Of a DNA stretch of 64,000 bases, positions 8,177 through 17,447 are shown one piece after another (the stretch's first letter is position 1; each line of letters begins with the position of its first letter). The stretch covers positions 2,046,001-2,110,000 of the forward strand of contig NZ_LR215979.1 of assembly GCF_900683735.1 (NCBI RefSeq), written 5' to 3'. This stretch comes from Fusobacterium ulcerans ATCC 49185. GTDB taxonomy: Bacteria; Fusobacteriota; Fusobacteriia; Fusobacteriales; Fusobacteriaceae. The notes below the pieces were generated by a model. The model was not told the DNA's origin and made no database searches. It saw nothing but the letters and a program-made list of their open reading frames with translations. The position numbers and the translations under genes are program-made.

Positions 8177-9397
8177 ATGTTTGAAGAAAGAACCTATAGT
8201 GTAAGTGAATTTAATAAAAAAGTAAAAAACTATTTGGAAGAAAACAGTGACTTAAGAGAATTTTTTCTTGAAGGAGAAATGTCAGGTGTAACTTATTATA
8301 AAAGTGGCCATTTGTATTTCAATTTAAAAGATAAAGAAGCTCAGGTAAAATGTGCTGCTTTCAAATATAAATTTAAAAGAATTACAGAGGATTTAAAAGA
8401 TGGAGATTCTGTAAAAATATTTGGAGATGTTGGTTTCTATGAAAATAGAGGAGATTTTCAAATACTTGTAAGACATATTGAGAAAAAAAATGAGTTAGGT
8501 GAACTTTTTGCCAAGCTTGAAAATCTAAAAAAAGAGATGGCTGATCAAGGTTATTTTGACCTTTCTCATAAAAAACCTCTCCCAAAATTTCCTAAAAATA
8601 TTGGGGTAGTTACTGCTTATACTGGAGCAGCTATACAAGATATAATAAAGACTATCAAGAAAAGAGATAATACAATAAATATTTACGTTTATCCTGCCAA
8701 AGTACAAGGAATTGGAGCAAAGGAAGAAATCATAAAAGGAATTAAAGCATTAAACAAAATAGAGGAAATTGATTTAATAATAGCTGGAAGAGGTGGAGGA
8801 AGCATAGAAGATCTGTGGTCCTTTAATGAAAAAGAAGTAGCTCTTGCTTTTTATAATTCTGAAAAACCTATTATTTCTGCTGTAGGCCATGAAATAGATT
8901 ATCTCCTCAGTGATCTTACAGCTGATGCCAGAGCTGCTACTCCCACTCAAGCTGTAGAACTTTCAGTTCCTGAACGAAAAAAAACTTTAGAATCTATTGA
9001 AGATAGAAACAGATATTTAAAATCTCTTATGAAAAATTATATAGAAATTTTAAAAAGAGAATTAGAAAAGCGAGAGAATAATTACTACATAAAAAATTTT
9101 AGAAGAAATATAGAAGAAAAAAATCAGGAAGTAATGGAAAAAGAAACTCTTTTGAAAAAAGCATTTGAATATCATATACAAAATCTTCAAAATAATTTAA
9201 ATAACAGAATAAACAAGATAGTCAATTTAAATCCTCTTGAAACTTTAAAAAGAGGTTACAGTGTTGTTACTAAAAATGGAACTTCAATAAAAAAAGTCAG
9301 TAATTTATTAATAGATGATGAAATTGATATTAAAATGACTGATGGTTTAATAAAAGGAATTGTAAAGGAGATAAAAAATGAAAAAGATACTTATTAG
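8177..9397 (+). CDS. xseA: Exodeoxyribonuclease VII large subunit
   Basis: A 406-residue nuclease subunit. It has the N-terminal OB fold (residues about 5-100; SVSEFNKKVKNYLEEN and FFLEGEMSGVTYYKSGHLYF), then the catalytic domain with GVVTAYTGAAIQDIIKTIKKR, the RGGGSIEDLWSFNEKEVA motif and AVGHEIDYLLSDLTADARAA, followed by a coiled coil (about 260-350) that binds the small subunits. ExoVII digests single-stranded DNA in both directions. The small subunit XseB is not adjacent and must be elsewhere. The gene overlaps the next start by 20 bases, which implies translational coupling. Confidence 0.97.
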   Translation: MFEERTYSVSEFNKKVKNYLEENSDLREFFLEGEMSGVTYYKSGHLYFNLKDKEAQVKCAAFKYKFKRITEDLKDGDSVKIFGDVGFYENRGDFQILVRHIEKKNELGELFAKLENLKKEMADQGYFDLSHKKPLPKFPKNIGVVTAYTGAAIQDIIKTIKKRDNTINIYVYPAKVQGIGAKEEIIKGIKALNKIEEIDLIIAGRGGGSIEDLWSFNEKEVALAFYNSEKPIISAVGHEIDYLLSDLTADARAATPTQAVELSVPERKKTLESIEDRNRYLKSLMKNYIEILKRELEKRENNYYIKNFRRNIEEKNQEVMEKETLLKKAFEYHIQNLQNNLNNRINKIVNLNPLETLKRGYSVVTKNGTSIKKVSNLLIDDEIDIKMTDGLIKGIVKEIKNEKDTY

Positions 9398-10028
9398 TAT
9401 ATTTATTCTCTTATCAGCATCTTTAGCTTTTTCAGAGGAAGTCACACCTATATACGAATATAGAAATGAAGCCCTGAGAAATATAGATACTAAAATGGAG
9501 GCTGAAAGAGATAGAGGAAGGTTAAAAAGGCTAAATAATCAATTTGAGGAAGAACTAAAAAATTATATTGAATCTGTAAATGGAAATACAGAAGTAATCT
9601 TCCAACTTGCAAATCAATATTTTAGAATGAATCAATATGATCGTGCAAGAAAAATCTTTTCTATGGATAAAACTGATATAAGAAATGTCTTTGGAGCAGC
9701 TACTACTGCAAGATTTCTTGGAAGAAATGAAGAGGCTATCTCATTATATAATGATACTTTAAATATAGATTCTTCTTTTTATGAAGCTTATCTTGGAAGA
9801 GGAATAGCTAATAGGAATCTTCAAAATTACGATAGTGCTTTAAATGACTTTAGACAATATTTAAATTATAGACAAGATGAATATGTATATGCTGGTATGG
9901 GAGATATCTATATGGCAACTGAAAAATATACAGATGCAAGAAATATTCTTGAAAAAGGAAGAAGTTTATACCCTGGTTCTAAAATAATAAGAGAACTTCT
10001 GGTAAAAGTTTACGCAAAAATAAAATAG
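9378..10028 (+). CDS. Exported tetratricopeptide-repeat protein
   Basis: A 216-residue protein with a signal peptide (MKKILISIFILLSASLAFS; no lipobox Cys) and helical repeats in the rest. Residues about 70-210 can be read as three or four TPR units, for example SFYEAYLGRGIANRNLQNYD and DEYVYAGMGDIYMATEKYTD. TPR proteins mediate protein contacts; here it should act in the periplasm or at the inner surface of the outer membrane. Its start overlaps the end of xseA and dprA begins within 12 bp of its end, so it travels in a DNA-repair/uptake operon although it has no evident DNA role. Function unknown. Confidence 0.85.
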   Translation: MKKILISIFILLSASLAFSEEVTPIYEYRNEALRNIDTKMEAERDRGRLKRLNNQFEEELKNYIESVNGNTEVIFQLANQYFRMNQYDRARKIFSMDKTDIRNVFGAATTARFLGRNEEAISLYNDTLNIDSSFYEAYLGRGIANRNLQNYDSALNDFRQYLNYRQDEYVYAGMGDIYMATEKYTDARNILEKGRSLYPGSKIIRELLVKVYAKIK

Positions 10029-10039
10029 AGGTGATCTTG

Positions 10040-11098
10040 TTGGAATGGTATAAATTAAGGGCAGCAGGTGTCAAGGACAGTGTTATCCGTAATTTAATGT
10101 CAGCTTTTAAGGAATACTTGGATATATTTAAATTAGATGAATTTCAACTAAAAAAATATTTTAATATTGATGATGGAGAGTATAAAAAAATTATTAACTC
10201 TAAAACTCTATCTCTTGATAAAGAAATAGAAAATTTAAAGAAAAATAAAGTAAAAGTATTAAGTTTAAAAAGTCAAAATTATCCAGAAGAACTAAAAAAT
10301 ATAAGTCAGCCTCCTGTTTTTCTCTATTATAAAGGAGATATTTCTCTTTTGAAAAATAGAAGAATAGGAGTTGTAGGTACAAGGAAAGCTACCACTTATG
10401 GAAGAATAACATGTGAAAAAATGACTGAAGATCTTATTGAAAACGGAATTACCACTGTAAGTGGACTAGCTCTTGGAATAGACAGTATTTGTCATAAAAG
10501 AACCTTAGATAAATCTGGTAAAACTATTGCAGTAGTTGGTAGCGGACTTGATATTATCTATCCAAAAGAAAATAGAATATTATGGGAACAAATAGAAAAA
10601 TATGGATTAATAATCAGTGAATATCCTCTTGGAACAGAACCTATTGGATACAATTTCCCTATGAGAAATAGAATAATAGTAGGATTATCCAAAGGAATTC
10701 TTGTAATAGAAAGTCAGAAAAAAGGTGGCAGTTTGATTACAGCTGAATTAGCTTTAGAAGAAGGAAGAGAAGTATTTGCTGTTCCAGGAGATATTTTCTC
10801 TCCTTCCTCTGAAGGATGTAACAATTTAATAAAAAACAGTCAGGCAAAACTTACCACAGATGTAAAAGATATAATTGTAGAATATGGATGGAAAATAAAA
10901 AATAATAAAAATAGTAATTTAGATCTTACTTCTTATGAAGAAAAAATATTTTCTTTACTTGAAAAAGAAAAAAATTTAGACGAACTTATTTTAGAGTCCT
11001 CATTCAAGGCAAGTGAGATTTTATCTATACTTATGGACCTTGAAATAAAGCATATCATAGTAAGTATTCCTGGTGGAAAATACAGGAGAAAAAACTAA
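10040..11098 (+). CDS. dprA: DNA processing protein DprA (Smf)
   Basis: About 352 residues if started at TTG 10040, which I prefer because GAGGTGAT lies at 10028-10035 with ideal spacing; a GTG at 10031 would fall inside that ribosome site. DprA loads RecA onto incoming single-stranded DNA in natural transformation. The N-terminal helical (SAM-like) region is residues 1-75; the extended Rossmann fold contains GVVGTRKATTYGR, SGLALGIDSICHKRTL, AVVGSGLDIIYPKEN, SEYPLG, FPMRNRIIVGLSKG and the KKGGSLITAELALEEGREV stretch; a winged-helix DML1-like domain follows (SYEEKIFSLLEKE onward). It sits before topA, the same neighbourhood as in many Firmicutes. Confidence 0.95.
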   Translation: MEWYKLRAAGVKDSVIRNLMSAFKEYLDIFKLDEFQLKKYFNIDDGEYKKIINSKTLSLDKEIENLKKNKVKVLSLKSQNYPEELKNISQPPVFLYYKGDISLLKNRRIGVVGTRKATTYGRITCEKMTEDLIENGITTVSGLALGIDSICHKRTLDKSGKTIAVVGSGLDIIYPKENRILWEQIEKYGLIISEYPLGTEPIGYNFPMRNRIIVGLSKGILVIESQKKGGSLITAELALEEGREVFAVPGDIFSPSSEGCNNLIKNSQAKLTTDVKDIIVEYGWKIKNNKNSNLDLTSYEEKIFSLLEKEKNLDELILESSFKASEILSILMDLEIKHIIVSIPGGKYRRKN

Positions 11099-11192
11099 AA
11101 TATAATTGTTTGTTGCTTTTTTTATTATTTTTTAGTAAAATGAAACGGAAATATAGTAAACAAAAATTTGAATTTAGATAGGGGTGAAGAAT

Positions 11193-13448
11193 TTGGTTAA
11201 AAAGAATTTAGTTATAGTTGAATCCCCAGCTAAGGCTAAAACAATAGAAAAAATCCTAGGAAAAAAGTTCCATGTAGTTGCTTCTTTTGGTCATGTGAGA
11301 GATCTTCCTAAGAGTAAACTTGGTGTAGATGTGGATAATAATTTCCAACCTTCTTATTCTACAATAAAAGGAAAAGGAGATGTAATAAAAAATTTAAAAG
11401 ATCTTGCAAAAAAATCTGATAAGATATATCTTGCTTCCGACCCAGATAGAGAAGGGGAAGCTATCGCCTGGCACATAGCTCATGCTTTAAAGCTTGATGA
11501 AAAAGACAGTAACAGAATAGAATTTAATGAAATAACTGAAACAGCTATTAAAGATTCTATATCTCATGCCAGAAAAATTGATATGGATAAAGTAAATGCT
11601 CAACAAGCTAGAAGAATACTTGATAGATTAGTGGGATATGGTATAAGCTCACTCCTATGGAAAAGTATTTCTTCAAATACTTCTGCTGGAAGAGTTCAGT
11701 CAGTTGCCTTAAAGCTTATCTGTGATTTAGAAGATGAAATTAAAAAATTCATTCCAGTTAAATTTTGGGAAGTAAAAGGAGAGTTTTTAAATAAATTAAA
11801 GCTTTCTCTCTATAGAGTAGACAATAAAAAATTTGAAAGACTTACTGATGAAAATGTTGTTAAAGAAATTAAAAAAGTGGAGAAAAAAGATTTTACTGTA
11901 ATTGAAGCTAAGGTTTCTAAGAAAAGTAAAAATTCTCCTCTGCCTTTAAAAACAAGTACACTTCAGCAGTTAGCTTCATCTTATCTTGGTTTTTCAGCTT
12001 CTAAAACTATGAGAGTAGCTCAAGGCTTATATGAGGGTATTGATATAGATGGAAATCATAAAGGACTTATAACATATATGAGAACTGACTCTACAAGAAT
12101 ATCTGAAGATGCTGTAGAGATGGCAAAAAACTATATACTTGAAAATTTTGGAAAAGAATATCTTGGAGTACAAAAAACTGTTAAAAGCAAGCAAAAAATA
12201 CAAGATGCTCATGAAGCTATCAGACCTACAGATATTATTCTTACTCCTGATAGTCTGAAAAGTACTTTAGATAAAGACCAACATAAACTATATAAGCTTA
12301 TCTGGGACAGATTCCTTATATCACAACTTGCTCCTATGAAATATGAGCAGTTTGAAATAATATGCAATTATGAAAAGTTCGATTTTAGAGGAACTATAAA
12401 TAAAATAATATTTGATGGATATTATAAAATATTTAAAGAAGAGGAAGATCTTCCTCTTGGAGAATTCCCTACTATAAAAGAAGGAGATATTCTTAAGTTA
12501 GAAAAACTTCTTATTAAAGAAGACTTTACTAAACCACCTTCAAGATTCACTGAATCTTCTCTGGTTAAAAAACTGGAAGCTGAAGGAATTGGAAGACCTT
12601 CTACATATGCTACTATCATTGAAACTCTAAAGAAAAGAGAATATGTTGTAGTTGAAGGTAAAAGTTTTAGTCCTACTGCATTAGGATATGAGATAAAAGA
12701 TAAATTAGATGAAAATTTCCCTAATATAATGAATGTTAAATTCACTGCTGAACTTGAAAACCAGCTTGATGAAGTTGCTGATGGAGAAAAAGATTGGGTA
12801 AATCTTCTTTCAGTATTCTACAAAGAGCTTAAACATTACATAGATAAATTTAAAATTACAGTTGAAGAAGAGATGTCAAGAATAATTGAATCTGATGTTC
12901 CATGTCAGTGTGGAAAAGGCAATATGATTCTTAAAACTGGAAGATTTGGAAGATATCTTGCATGTCCTAATGAGTCTGAAGATTGCAAAGAAAAAATATC
13001 TCTCAAAGGAGTAGAAATACCTGCTGAAGATATAAAAAATGGTAAAATATTTGTTAAAGAAAAAGTAGAAGAAATAGTAAAAGCTAAAAAAGGAAGACCT
13101 ACAGATGTATATACAGATAGTGGAGCTATGTATCTTTTAAAATTTGGTAGATTTGGAAGTTATCTTGAAAGTGAAAAATTTGCTGAAGATAATATAAGAA
13201 CTCCTCTTCCAACTGAAATCAGAAAAATGCTGGCCAATAATCAGATAATAGAAAAAGATGGAATAGTACAACTTAAAGCTGAACTTAAAAAAATTACTGA
13301 TGAAGAAGAAAAAATACTTAAAGCTGCTGGTAAATGTGAAAAATGTGGAAGACCATTTAAAATAAACAGAGGAAGATGGGGAAAATTTCTTGCTTGTACA
13401 GGATACCCTGAATGCAAAAATATAAAAAAAATAGAAAACAAAAAATAG
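11193..13448 (+). CDS. topA: DNA topoisomerase I
   Basis: About 751 residues, starting at TTG 11193 (AGGGGTGA ends six bases before it; the GTG at 11184 lies inside that site). A type IA topoisomerase that relaxes negative supercoils. The Toprim domain has LVIVESPAKAKTIEKILG and the Mg-binding DPDREGEAIAWH; the active-site tyrosine is in GLITYMRTDSTRIS (residue about 292). Two C-terminal zinc-ribbon-type modules follow: CQCGKGNMILKTGRFGRYLA with CPNESEDC, and CEKCGRPFKINRGRWGKFLA with CTGYPEC, plus a Cys-less repeat between them (LLKFGRFGSYLES). It starts the conserved topA-trmFO-xer-hslV order also found in Bacillus subtilis. Confidence 0.98.
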   Translation: MVKKNLVIVESPAKAKTIEKILGKKFHVVASFGHVRDLPKSKLGVDVDNNFQPSYSTIKGKGDVIKNLKDLAKKSDKIYLASDPDREGEAIAWHIAHALKLDEKDSNRIEFNEITETAIKDSISHARKIDMDKVNAQQARRILDRLVGYGISSLLWKSISSNTSAGRVQSVALKLICDLEDEIKKFIPVKFWEVKGEFLNKLKLSLYRVDNKKFERLTDENVVKEIKKVEKKDFTVIEAKVSKKSKNSPLPLKTSTLQQLASSYLGFSASKTMRVAQGLYEGIDIDGNHKGLITYMRTDSTRISEDAVEMAKNYILENFGKEYLGVQKTVKSKQKIQDAHEAIRPTDIILTPDSLKSTLDKDQHKLYKLIWDRFLISQLAPMKYEQFEIICNYEKFDFRGTINKIIFDGYYKIFKEEEDLPLGEFPTIKEGDILKLEKLLIKEDFTKPPSRFTESSLVKKLEAEGIGRPSTYATIIETLKKREYVVVEGKSFSPTALGYEIKDKLDENFPNIMNVKFTAELENQLDEVADGEKDWVNLLSVFYKELKHYIDKFKITVEEEMSRIIESDVPCQCGKGNMILKTGRFGRYLACPNESEDCKEKISLKGVEIPAEDIKNGKIFVKEKVEEIVKAKKGRPTDVYTDSGAMYLLKFGRFGSYLESEKFAEDNIRTPLPTEIRKMLANNQIIEKDGIVQLKAELKKITDEEEKILKAAGKCEKCGRPFKINRGRWGKFLACTGYPECKNIKKIENKK

Positions 13449-13450
13449 AA

Positions 13451-13474
13451 GAACTCACCCCTAGGGGTGAGCTC
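13451..13474 (+). terminator. Hairpin between topA and trmFO
   Basis: CTCACCCCTAGGGGTGAG at 13454-13471 is a perfect 18-base palindrome, with two more pairs outside one mismatch. Only a mixed CTCTTTGAG follows, so termination is probably partial and the hairpin may instead protect the topA mRNA end. Confidence 0.55.
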
Positions 13475-13508
13475 TTTGAGTTTGGAAATAAATTTTAGAG
13501 GAGATACA

Positions 13509-14822
13509 ATGAATAATAAAGAAGTCATCATAGTCGGAGCTGGATTAGCTGGCTGTGAAGCTGCATATCAGCTGGCTAAAAGAGGAATAAAAGTAAAACT
13601 TTACGAAATGAAATCTAAAAAAATGACAGAAGCACATAAAAATAAATATTTTGCTGAACTTGTTTGCAGTAATTCTCTAGGTGGTGACAATCTTGCCAAT
13701 GCTTCTGGACTTATGAAAGAAGAATTGAGAAAACTTGATTCTCTTCTCATAAAAATAGCTGATAAAAACAGAGTTCCTGCTGGCCAGGCTTTAGCTGTAG
13801 ATAGAGATGGATTTTCAATAGAAATAACTGAATATTTAAAAAGTATGGAAAATATAGAAGTAATTGAAGAAGAATTCACTGAAATACCTGAAGACCAGAT
13901 AGTTCTCATTGCTTCTGGACCTCTTACTTCTGAAGTATTATCTCAAAAAATAGCTGAACTTACTCATAGCGATCATCTTTATTTTTATGATGCAGCTGCT
14001 CCCATTGTTACTTTGGAATCTATTGATATGGAAAAAGCTTATCGTCAATCTCGTTATGGAAAAGGAGAAGGAGAATATATCAACTGCCCTATGAATAAAG
14101 AGGAATACTATGCTTTTTATAATGCTTTAATAACAGCTGAAAGAGCTCCCCTAAAAACTTTTGAAGAGGAAAAACTTTTTGAAGCATGTATGCCTGTAGA
14201 AAGAATAGCAATGACAGGAGAAAGAACTCTTGTATTTGGTCCATTAAAACCTAAAGGTCTTATTAATCCTAAAACTGATAAAATGGATTATGCTGTTGTA
14301 CAGCTTAGACAAGATGATAAAGAAGGAAAACTATATAACATTGTAGGATTCCAAACAAATCTCAAATGGGGAGAACAAAAAAGAGTTTTCTCTATGATTC
14401 CTGGACTTGAAAATGCTGATTTCATAAGATATGGGGTTATGCATAGAAATACATTTATAGATTCATCAAGGTTATTAGATGAAACATTGAAGCTGAAAAC
14501 AAGAGATAATATTTACTTTGCTGGTCAGATAACAGGAAGTGAAGGTTATGTTTCTTCTATATCTACTGGTGCCATGGCTGCCATCAATATAGCCCATAGA
14601 TTATTAGGAAAAGATCCTTTTATCTTAGATGATAGAAGTGCTATTGGTGCAATGATAAAATATGTTACTGAAGAGAAAAAGAATTTTCAGCCTATGGGAC
14701 CTAACTTTGGAATTATAAGATCTCTTGATGGAGTAAGAATAAGAGATAAAAAAGAAAGATATAATGCTATTTCTAAAATAGCCTTAGATCACCTAGAAAG
14801 TAAAATAAAAGAACTAGCGTAG
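13509..14822 (+). CDS. trmFO: Methylenetetrahydrofolate-tRNA-(uracil-5-)-methyltransferase TrmFO
   Basis: About 437 residues from the ATG at 13509, which follows TTTTAGAGGAGAT; an upstream in-frame start at 13467 would overlap the hairpin and has no ribosome site. TrmFO makes 5-methyluridine at position 54 of tRNA with folate and FADH2. The N-terminal dinucleotide fold reads VIIVGAGLAGCEAAYQLAKR; then KKMTEAHKNKYFAELVCSNS, which is specific for TrmFO rather than MnmG, and the GQITGSEGYVSSISTGAMAA flavin-binding segment near the C-terminus. The family's catalytic Cys lies in the LVCSNSLG loop region and in FEACMPVERIA. It is in the conserved topA-trmFO-xer-hslV cluster. Confidence 0.96.
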   Translation: MNNKEVIIVGAGLAGCEAAYQLAKRGIKVKLYEMKSKKMTEAHKNKYFAELVCSNSLGGDNLANASGLMKEELRKLDSLLIKIADKNRVPAGQALAVDRDGFSIEITEYLKSMENIEVIEEEFTEIPEDQIVLIASGPLTSEVLSQKIAELTHSDHLYFYDAAAPIVTLESIDMEKAYRQSRYGKGEGEYINCPMNKEEYYAFYNALITAERAPLKTFEEEKLFEACMPVERIAMTGERTLVFGPLKPKGLINPKTDKMDYAVVQLRQDDKEGKLYNIVGFQTNLKWGEQKRVFSMIPGLENADFIRYGVMHRNTFIDSSRLLDETLKLKTRDNIYFAGQITGSEGYVSSISTGAMAAINIAHRLLGKDPFILDDRSAIGAMIKYVTEEKKNFQPMGPNFGIIRSLDGVRIRDKKERYNAISKIALDHLESKIKELA

Positions 14823-14880
14823 AAATATTTCTCAATATAAGTTATAATATAAGAGGATGTCAGATATACAGGGAGGAAAG

Positions 14881-15765
14881 ATGGAAAACTTAGAAAAAAA
14901 TATAAAAGATTTTTTGTACTATGCTGAATTTGGAGAAAATAAAAGCCTTAATACTATAAAATCTCTAAAAAAAGATCTTTCTCAACTTAGTGAATATCTA
15001 AAAAATATAGAAAAAACTGAAGAAGCCTCTAAAATAACTCCTGTTATGCTTAGAGGACTTATTATTGAACTTCAAAAAAATGAAGTAGGAAAAAGGTCGA
15101 TTAATAGAAAACTTTCATCTTTAAGATCGTTTTTTAAATATTTAATGAAAAATAATATTATTAAAAATAATCCCATTGAAGTAATTAATTCTCCCTCTTT
15201 TGAAGCGGAGAAACCAGATATCCTTACTTTAGAAGAAATAAATAAACTTAGAGATGTAATAGATATAAATAATACAAATGGATTGAGAGATAGATTAATA
15301 CTTGAGTTACTTTATTCAAGTGGTATAACTTCTACTGAAATGCTTGGAATAGGAGAACAGGTTTTTGATCTTGATAACAGAACTCTTTTAGTTTCCAATG
15401 GTAAAGCTAATAGAACTGTATTTTTTAGTCAGAGAACTAGGGAATACTTTAAAAGATATGTTGAAGCAAAGAAAGAAAAATATGGAGAAAAATATAATTC
15501 GAGCATTCTCTTCGTCAATGGTTCTGCCAGTAGATTGAGTGACAGATCATTAAGAAGAATTGTTGACAGATATGCTGCAAAGGCTGGTATTACAAGGGAA
15601 ATCAGTCCTTACAGCTTCAGGCATACTTTTGCTGTACAGTTATTGGCTAAAGGAATGAGTCTTAATTTTTTGCAAGAACTTATGGGACATGTTACAATAG
15701 AGAGTACAAAAATATATCAGGAAATTTTATACAAAATACCATTTGACTTTATAAATCAAAGTTAG
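14881..15765 (+). CDS. Xer-type tyrosine recombinase lacking two conserved active-site residues
   Basis: About 294 residues from ATG 14881 (AGGGAGGAAAG upstream; the earlier ATG at 14857 lacks a site). The N-terminal SAM-like core-binding domain (5-90) and the catalytic domain (110-294) have the length of XerC/XerD, and its place after trmFO and before hslV matches B. subtilis codV/xerC. Lys175 (in NGKANRT), Arg247 (SPYSFRHTF), His270 (LMGH) and nucleophile Tyr279 (TKIYQEI) are present. However, the first catalytic Arg (GxRxSEL in the family) is Thr150 in SSGITSTEMLGI, and the HxxR histidine is Tyr244. Loss of the first Arg normally abolishes strand cleavage, so this may be a poorly active or accessory Xer subunit. 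No xerD-like gene is in the window. Confidence 0.85.
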   Translation: MENLEKNIKDFLYYAEFGENKSLNTIKSLKKDLSQLSEYLKNIEKTEEASKITPVMLRGLIIELQKNEVGKRSINRKLSSLRSFFKYLMKNNIIKNNPIEVINSPSFEAEKPDILTLEEINKLRDVIDINNTNGLRDRLILELLYSSGITSTEMLGIGEQVFDLDNRTLLVSNGKANRTVFFSQRTREYFKRYVEAKKEKYGEKYNSSILFVNGSASRLSDRSLRRIVDRYAAKAGITREISPYSFRHTFAVQLLAKGMSLNFLQELMGHVTIESTKIYQEILYKIPFDFINQS

Positions 15766-15779
15766 AGGAGTGAAACATT

Positions 15780-16313
15780 ATGATAAGAGCTACTACAATT
15801 ATAGCAGTAAAAAAAGATGGAAAAGTTGCTGTTGCAGGTGATGGACAAGTCACTTTTGGAGAGGTAGTTTTCAAAGGCAATGCAAAAAAAATACGCAAAA
15901 TAGGTGATTATGAAGTTTTAGCTGGATTTGCAGGAGCTGCTGCTGATGCTTTTGCACTAATGGATAAATTTGAAAATAAATTAGATGAGTTTGGAGGAAA
16001 TTTAAAAAAAGCCTCTGTTGAACTTGCAAAGGATTGGAGAACAGATAAAGCTTTAAGAGTTTTAGATGCTATGCTTATTGTAGCTGATAAAAATATGATA
16101 CTGATTCTTTCAGGTAATGGTGATGTAATAGAGCCTGATGGAGATGTAGCTGCTATTGGAAGTGGTGGAAACTATGCTTATGCTGCTGCCAGAGCTCTCA
16201 TAAGAAACAATAAAGAAATGTCTGCTGAAGAAATAGCAGTTGAAGCTATGGAAATAGCTGGGGAAATGTGTATTTATACAAATTTGAATATAGTTTATGA
16301 TGTATTAAGTTAA
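15780..16313 (+). CDS. hslV: ATP-dependent protease subunit HslV (ClpQ)
   Basis: A 177-residue proteasome-beta-like peptidase. The N-terminus [15 protein letters not shown] has a four-residue pre-sequence before the catalytic Thr5 and Thr6; conserved blocks [31 protein letters not shown] and [16 protein letters not shown] are intact, including Lys and Asp/Ser residues of the active site. HslV needs the unfoldase HslU; in most bacteria hslU follows immediately, but here a yqeH-type GTPase gene starts within 13 bp. The start follows AGAGGAGTGA. Either hslU lies elsewhere or HslV has another partner. Confidence 0.96.
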   Translation: MIRATTIIAVKKDGKVAVAGDGQVTFGEVVFKGNAKKIRKIGDYEVLAGFAGAAADAFALMDKFENKLDEFGGNLKKASVELAKDWRTDKALRVLDAMLIVADKNMILILSGNGDVIEPDGDVAAIGSGGNYAYAAARALIRNNKEMSAEEIAVEAMEIAGEMCIYTNLNIVYDVLS

Positions 16314-16325
16314 GGAGAGATGTGT

Positions 16326-17438
16326 ATGGGCAAAAAATGTGTTGGGTGTGGAATAGAATTACAAAGTGAAGATGTAAATAAAAATGGATACTTGCCTGAA
16401 GGAAAACTTCAAGAAAATGGCGATCATTACTGCCAAAGATGTTTTAAAATAAAAAATTATGGTAAATATATGCCTGTAAGATTAAACAAAGATGATTACA
16501 GAAAAGAAGTACAAGAAGCTATGCAGTATTCTAAATTAGCTATAGCTGTATTTGATATAATAGATTTCGAAGGTTCTTTTGATGATGAAATACTTGATGT
16601 TTTAAGAGAGATGGACTCTATAGTAGTTATTAATAAACTGGACCTTATCCCTGATGATAAACATCCTTCTGAAGTATCTGACTGGGTAAAAAATAGATTG
16701 GCAGAAGAAGGAATAGCCCCTCTTGATATTGCAATTGTAAGCAGTAAAAATGGTTATGGAATTAATGGTATATTCAAAAAAATAAAGCATTTTTATCCTG
16801 ATGGAGTGGAAGCAATAGTTCTTGGAGTTACTAATGTAGGAAAATCCAGTATTGTAAATAAACTTTTAGGAGCTAAAAAAGTAACTGTTTCTAAATATCC
16901 AGGAACTACACTTAAAAGTGTAAAAAATCAAATTCCTCATACAGATATTATATTAGTAGATACTCCTGGACTTATTCCAGAGGGACGTATTTCAGATTTA
17001 GTGTGTGAAGAATGCAATCTAAAAATGGTTCCTTCAGGTGAGATTTCTAGAAAAACATTTAAAGTGAAAAAAGGCAGAGCTCTTTTAATTGGAGAATTAC
17101 TATGGTTTAAAGTGTTGAATGAAGATGCTACTATGCCTATCTTCTCTCTTTATGCTGCAAAAGATGTAACTTTCCACGAAACAAATACAGAGAAATTGAA
17201 AGAACTTTTAACTTCTGACAGAAAAGATCTTCTTTATCCTCCATGTGATAATTGCAGAGAGCAATATAAAAAATTGGAAATGATAAAGAAAAAAATAAAA
17301 GTGCAGGCTGGAGAAGAGTTAGTATTTAAAGGATTGGGATGGATATCAGTAAAAAGAGGTCCTTTAGAAATCGAAGTTACCCTTCCTAAAGAAGCTGGAA
17401 TAATTGTAAGAGATGCTTTTATTAAACCAAAAAGATAA
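16326..17438 (+). CDS. yqeH: YqeH-type circularly permuted ribosome-assembly GTPase
   Basis: About 370 residues from ATG 16326 (AAGGAGAGA about eight bases upstream; the in-frame ATG at 16320 is too close to it). The N-terminal zinc finger is CVGCGIELQ...YCQRCF. The GTPase motifs come in the permuted order G4 (NKLDLIPD), G5 (VSSKNG), G1 (GVTNVGKSS), G2 (TT), G3 (DTPGL), diagnostic for the YqeH/RsgA-like group; YqeH acts in 30S subunit assembly. A C-terminal domain has another CxxC (CEEC) and CDNC pair. It follows hslV by 12 bp in the same operon. Confidence 0.93.
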   Translation: MGKKCVGCGIELQSEDVNKNGYLPEGKLQENGDHYCQRCFKIKNYGKYMPVRLNKDDYRKEVQEAMQYSKLAIAVFDIIDFEGSFDDEILDVLREMDSIVVINKLDLIPDDKHPSEVSDWVKNRLAEEGIAPLDIAIVSSKNGYGINGIFKKIKHFYPDGVEAIVLGVTNVGKSSIVNKLLGAKKVTVSKYPGTTLKSVKNQIPHTDIILVDTPGLIPEGRISDLVCEECNLKMVPSGEISRKTFKVKKGRALLIGELLWFKVLNEDATMPIFSLYAAKDVTFHETNTEKLKELLTSDRKDLLYPPCDNCREQYKKLEMIKKKIKVQAGEELVFKGLGWISVKRGPLEIEVTLPKEAGIIVRDAFIKPKR

Positions 17439-17447
17439 GGAACAGCA

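Noticed and set aside
12422-12745. Long minus-strand frames inside topA and other plus-strand genes
   Set aside because: Typical antisense open frames in A/T-rich coding DNA; no domains and no ribosome sites.
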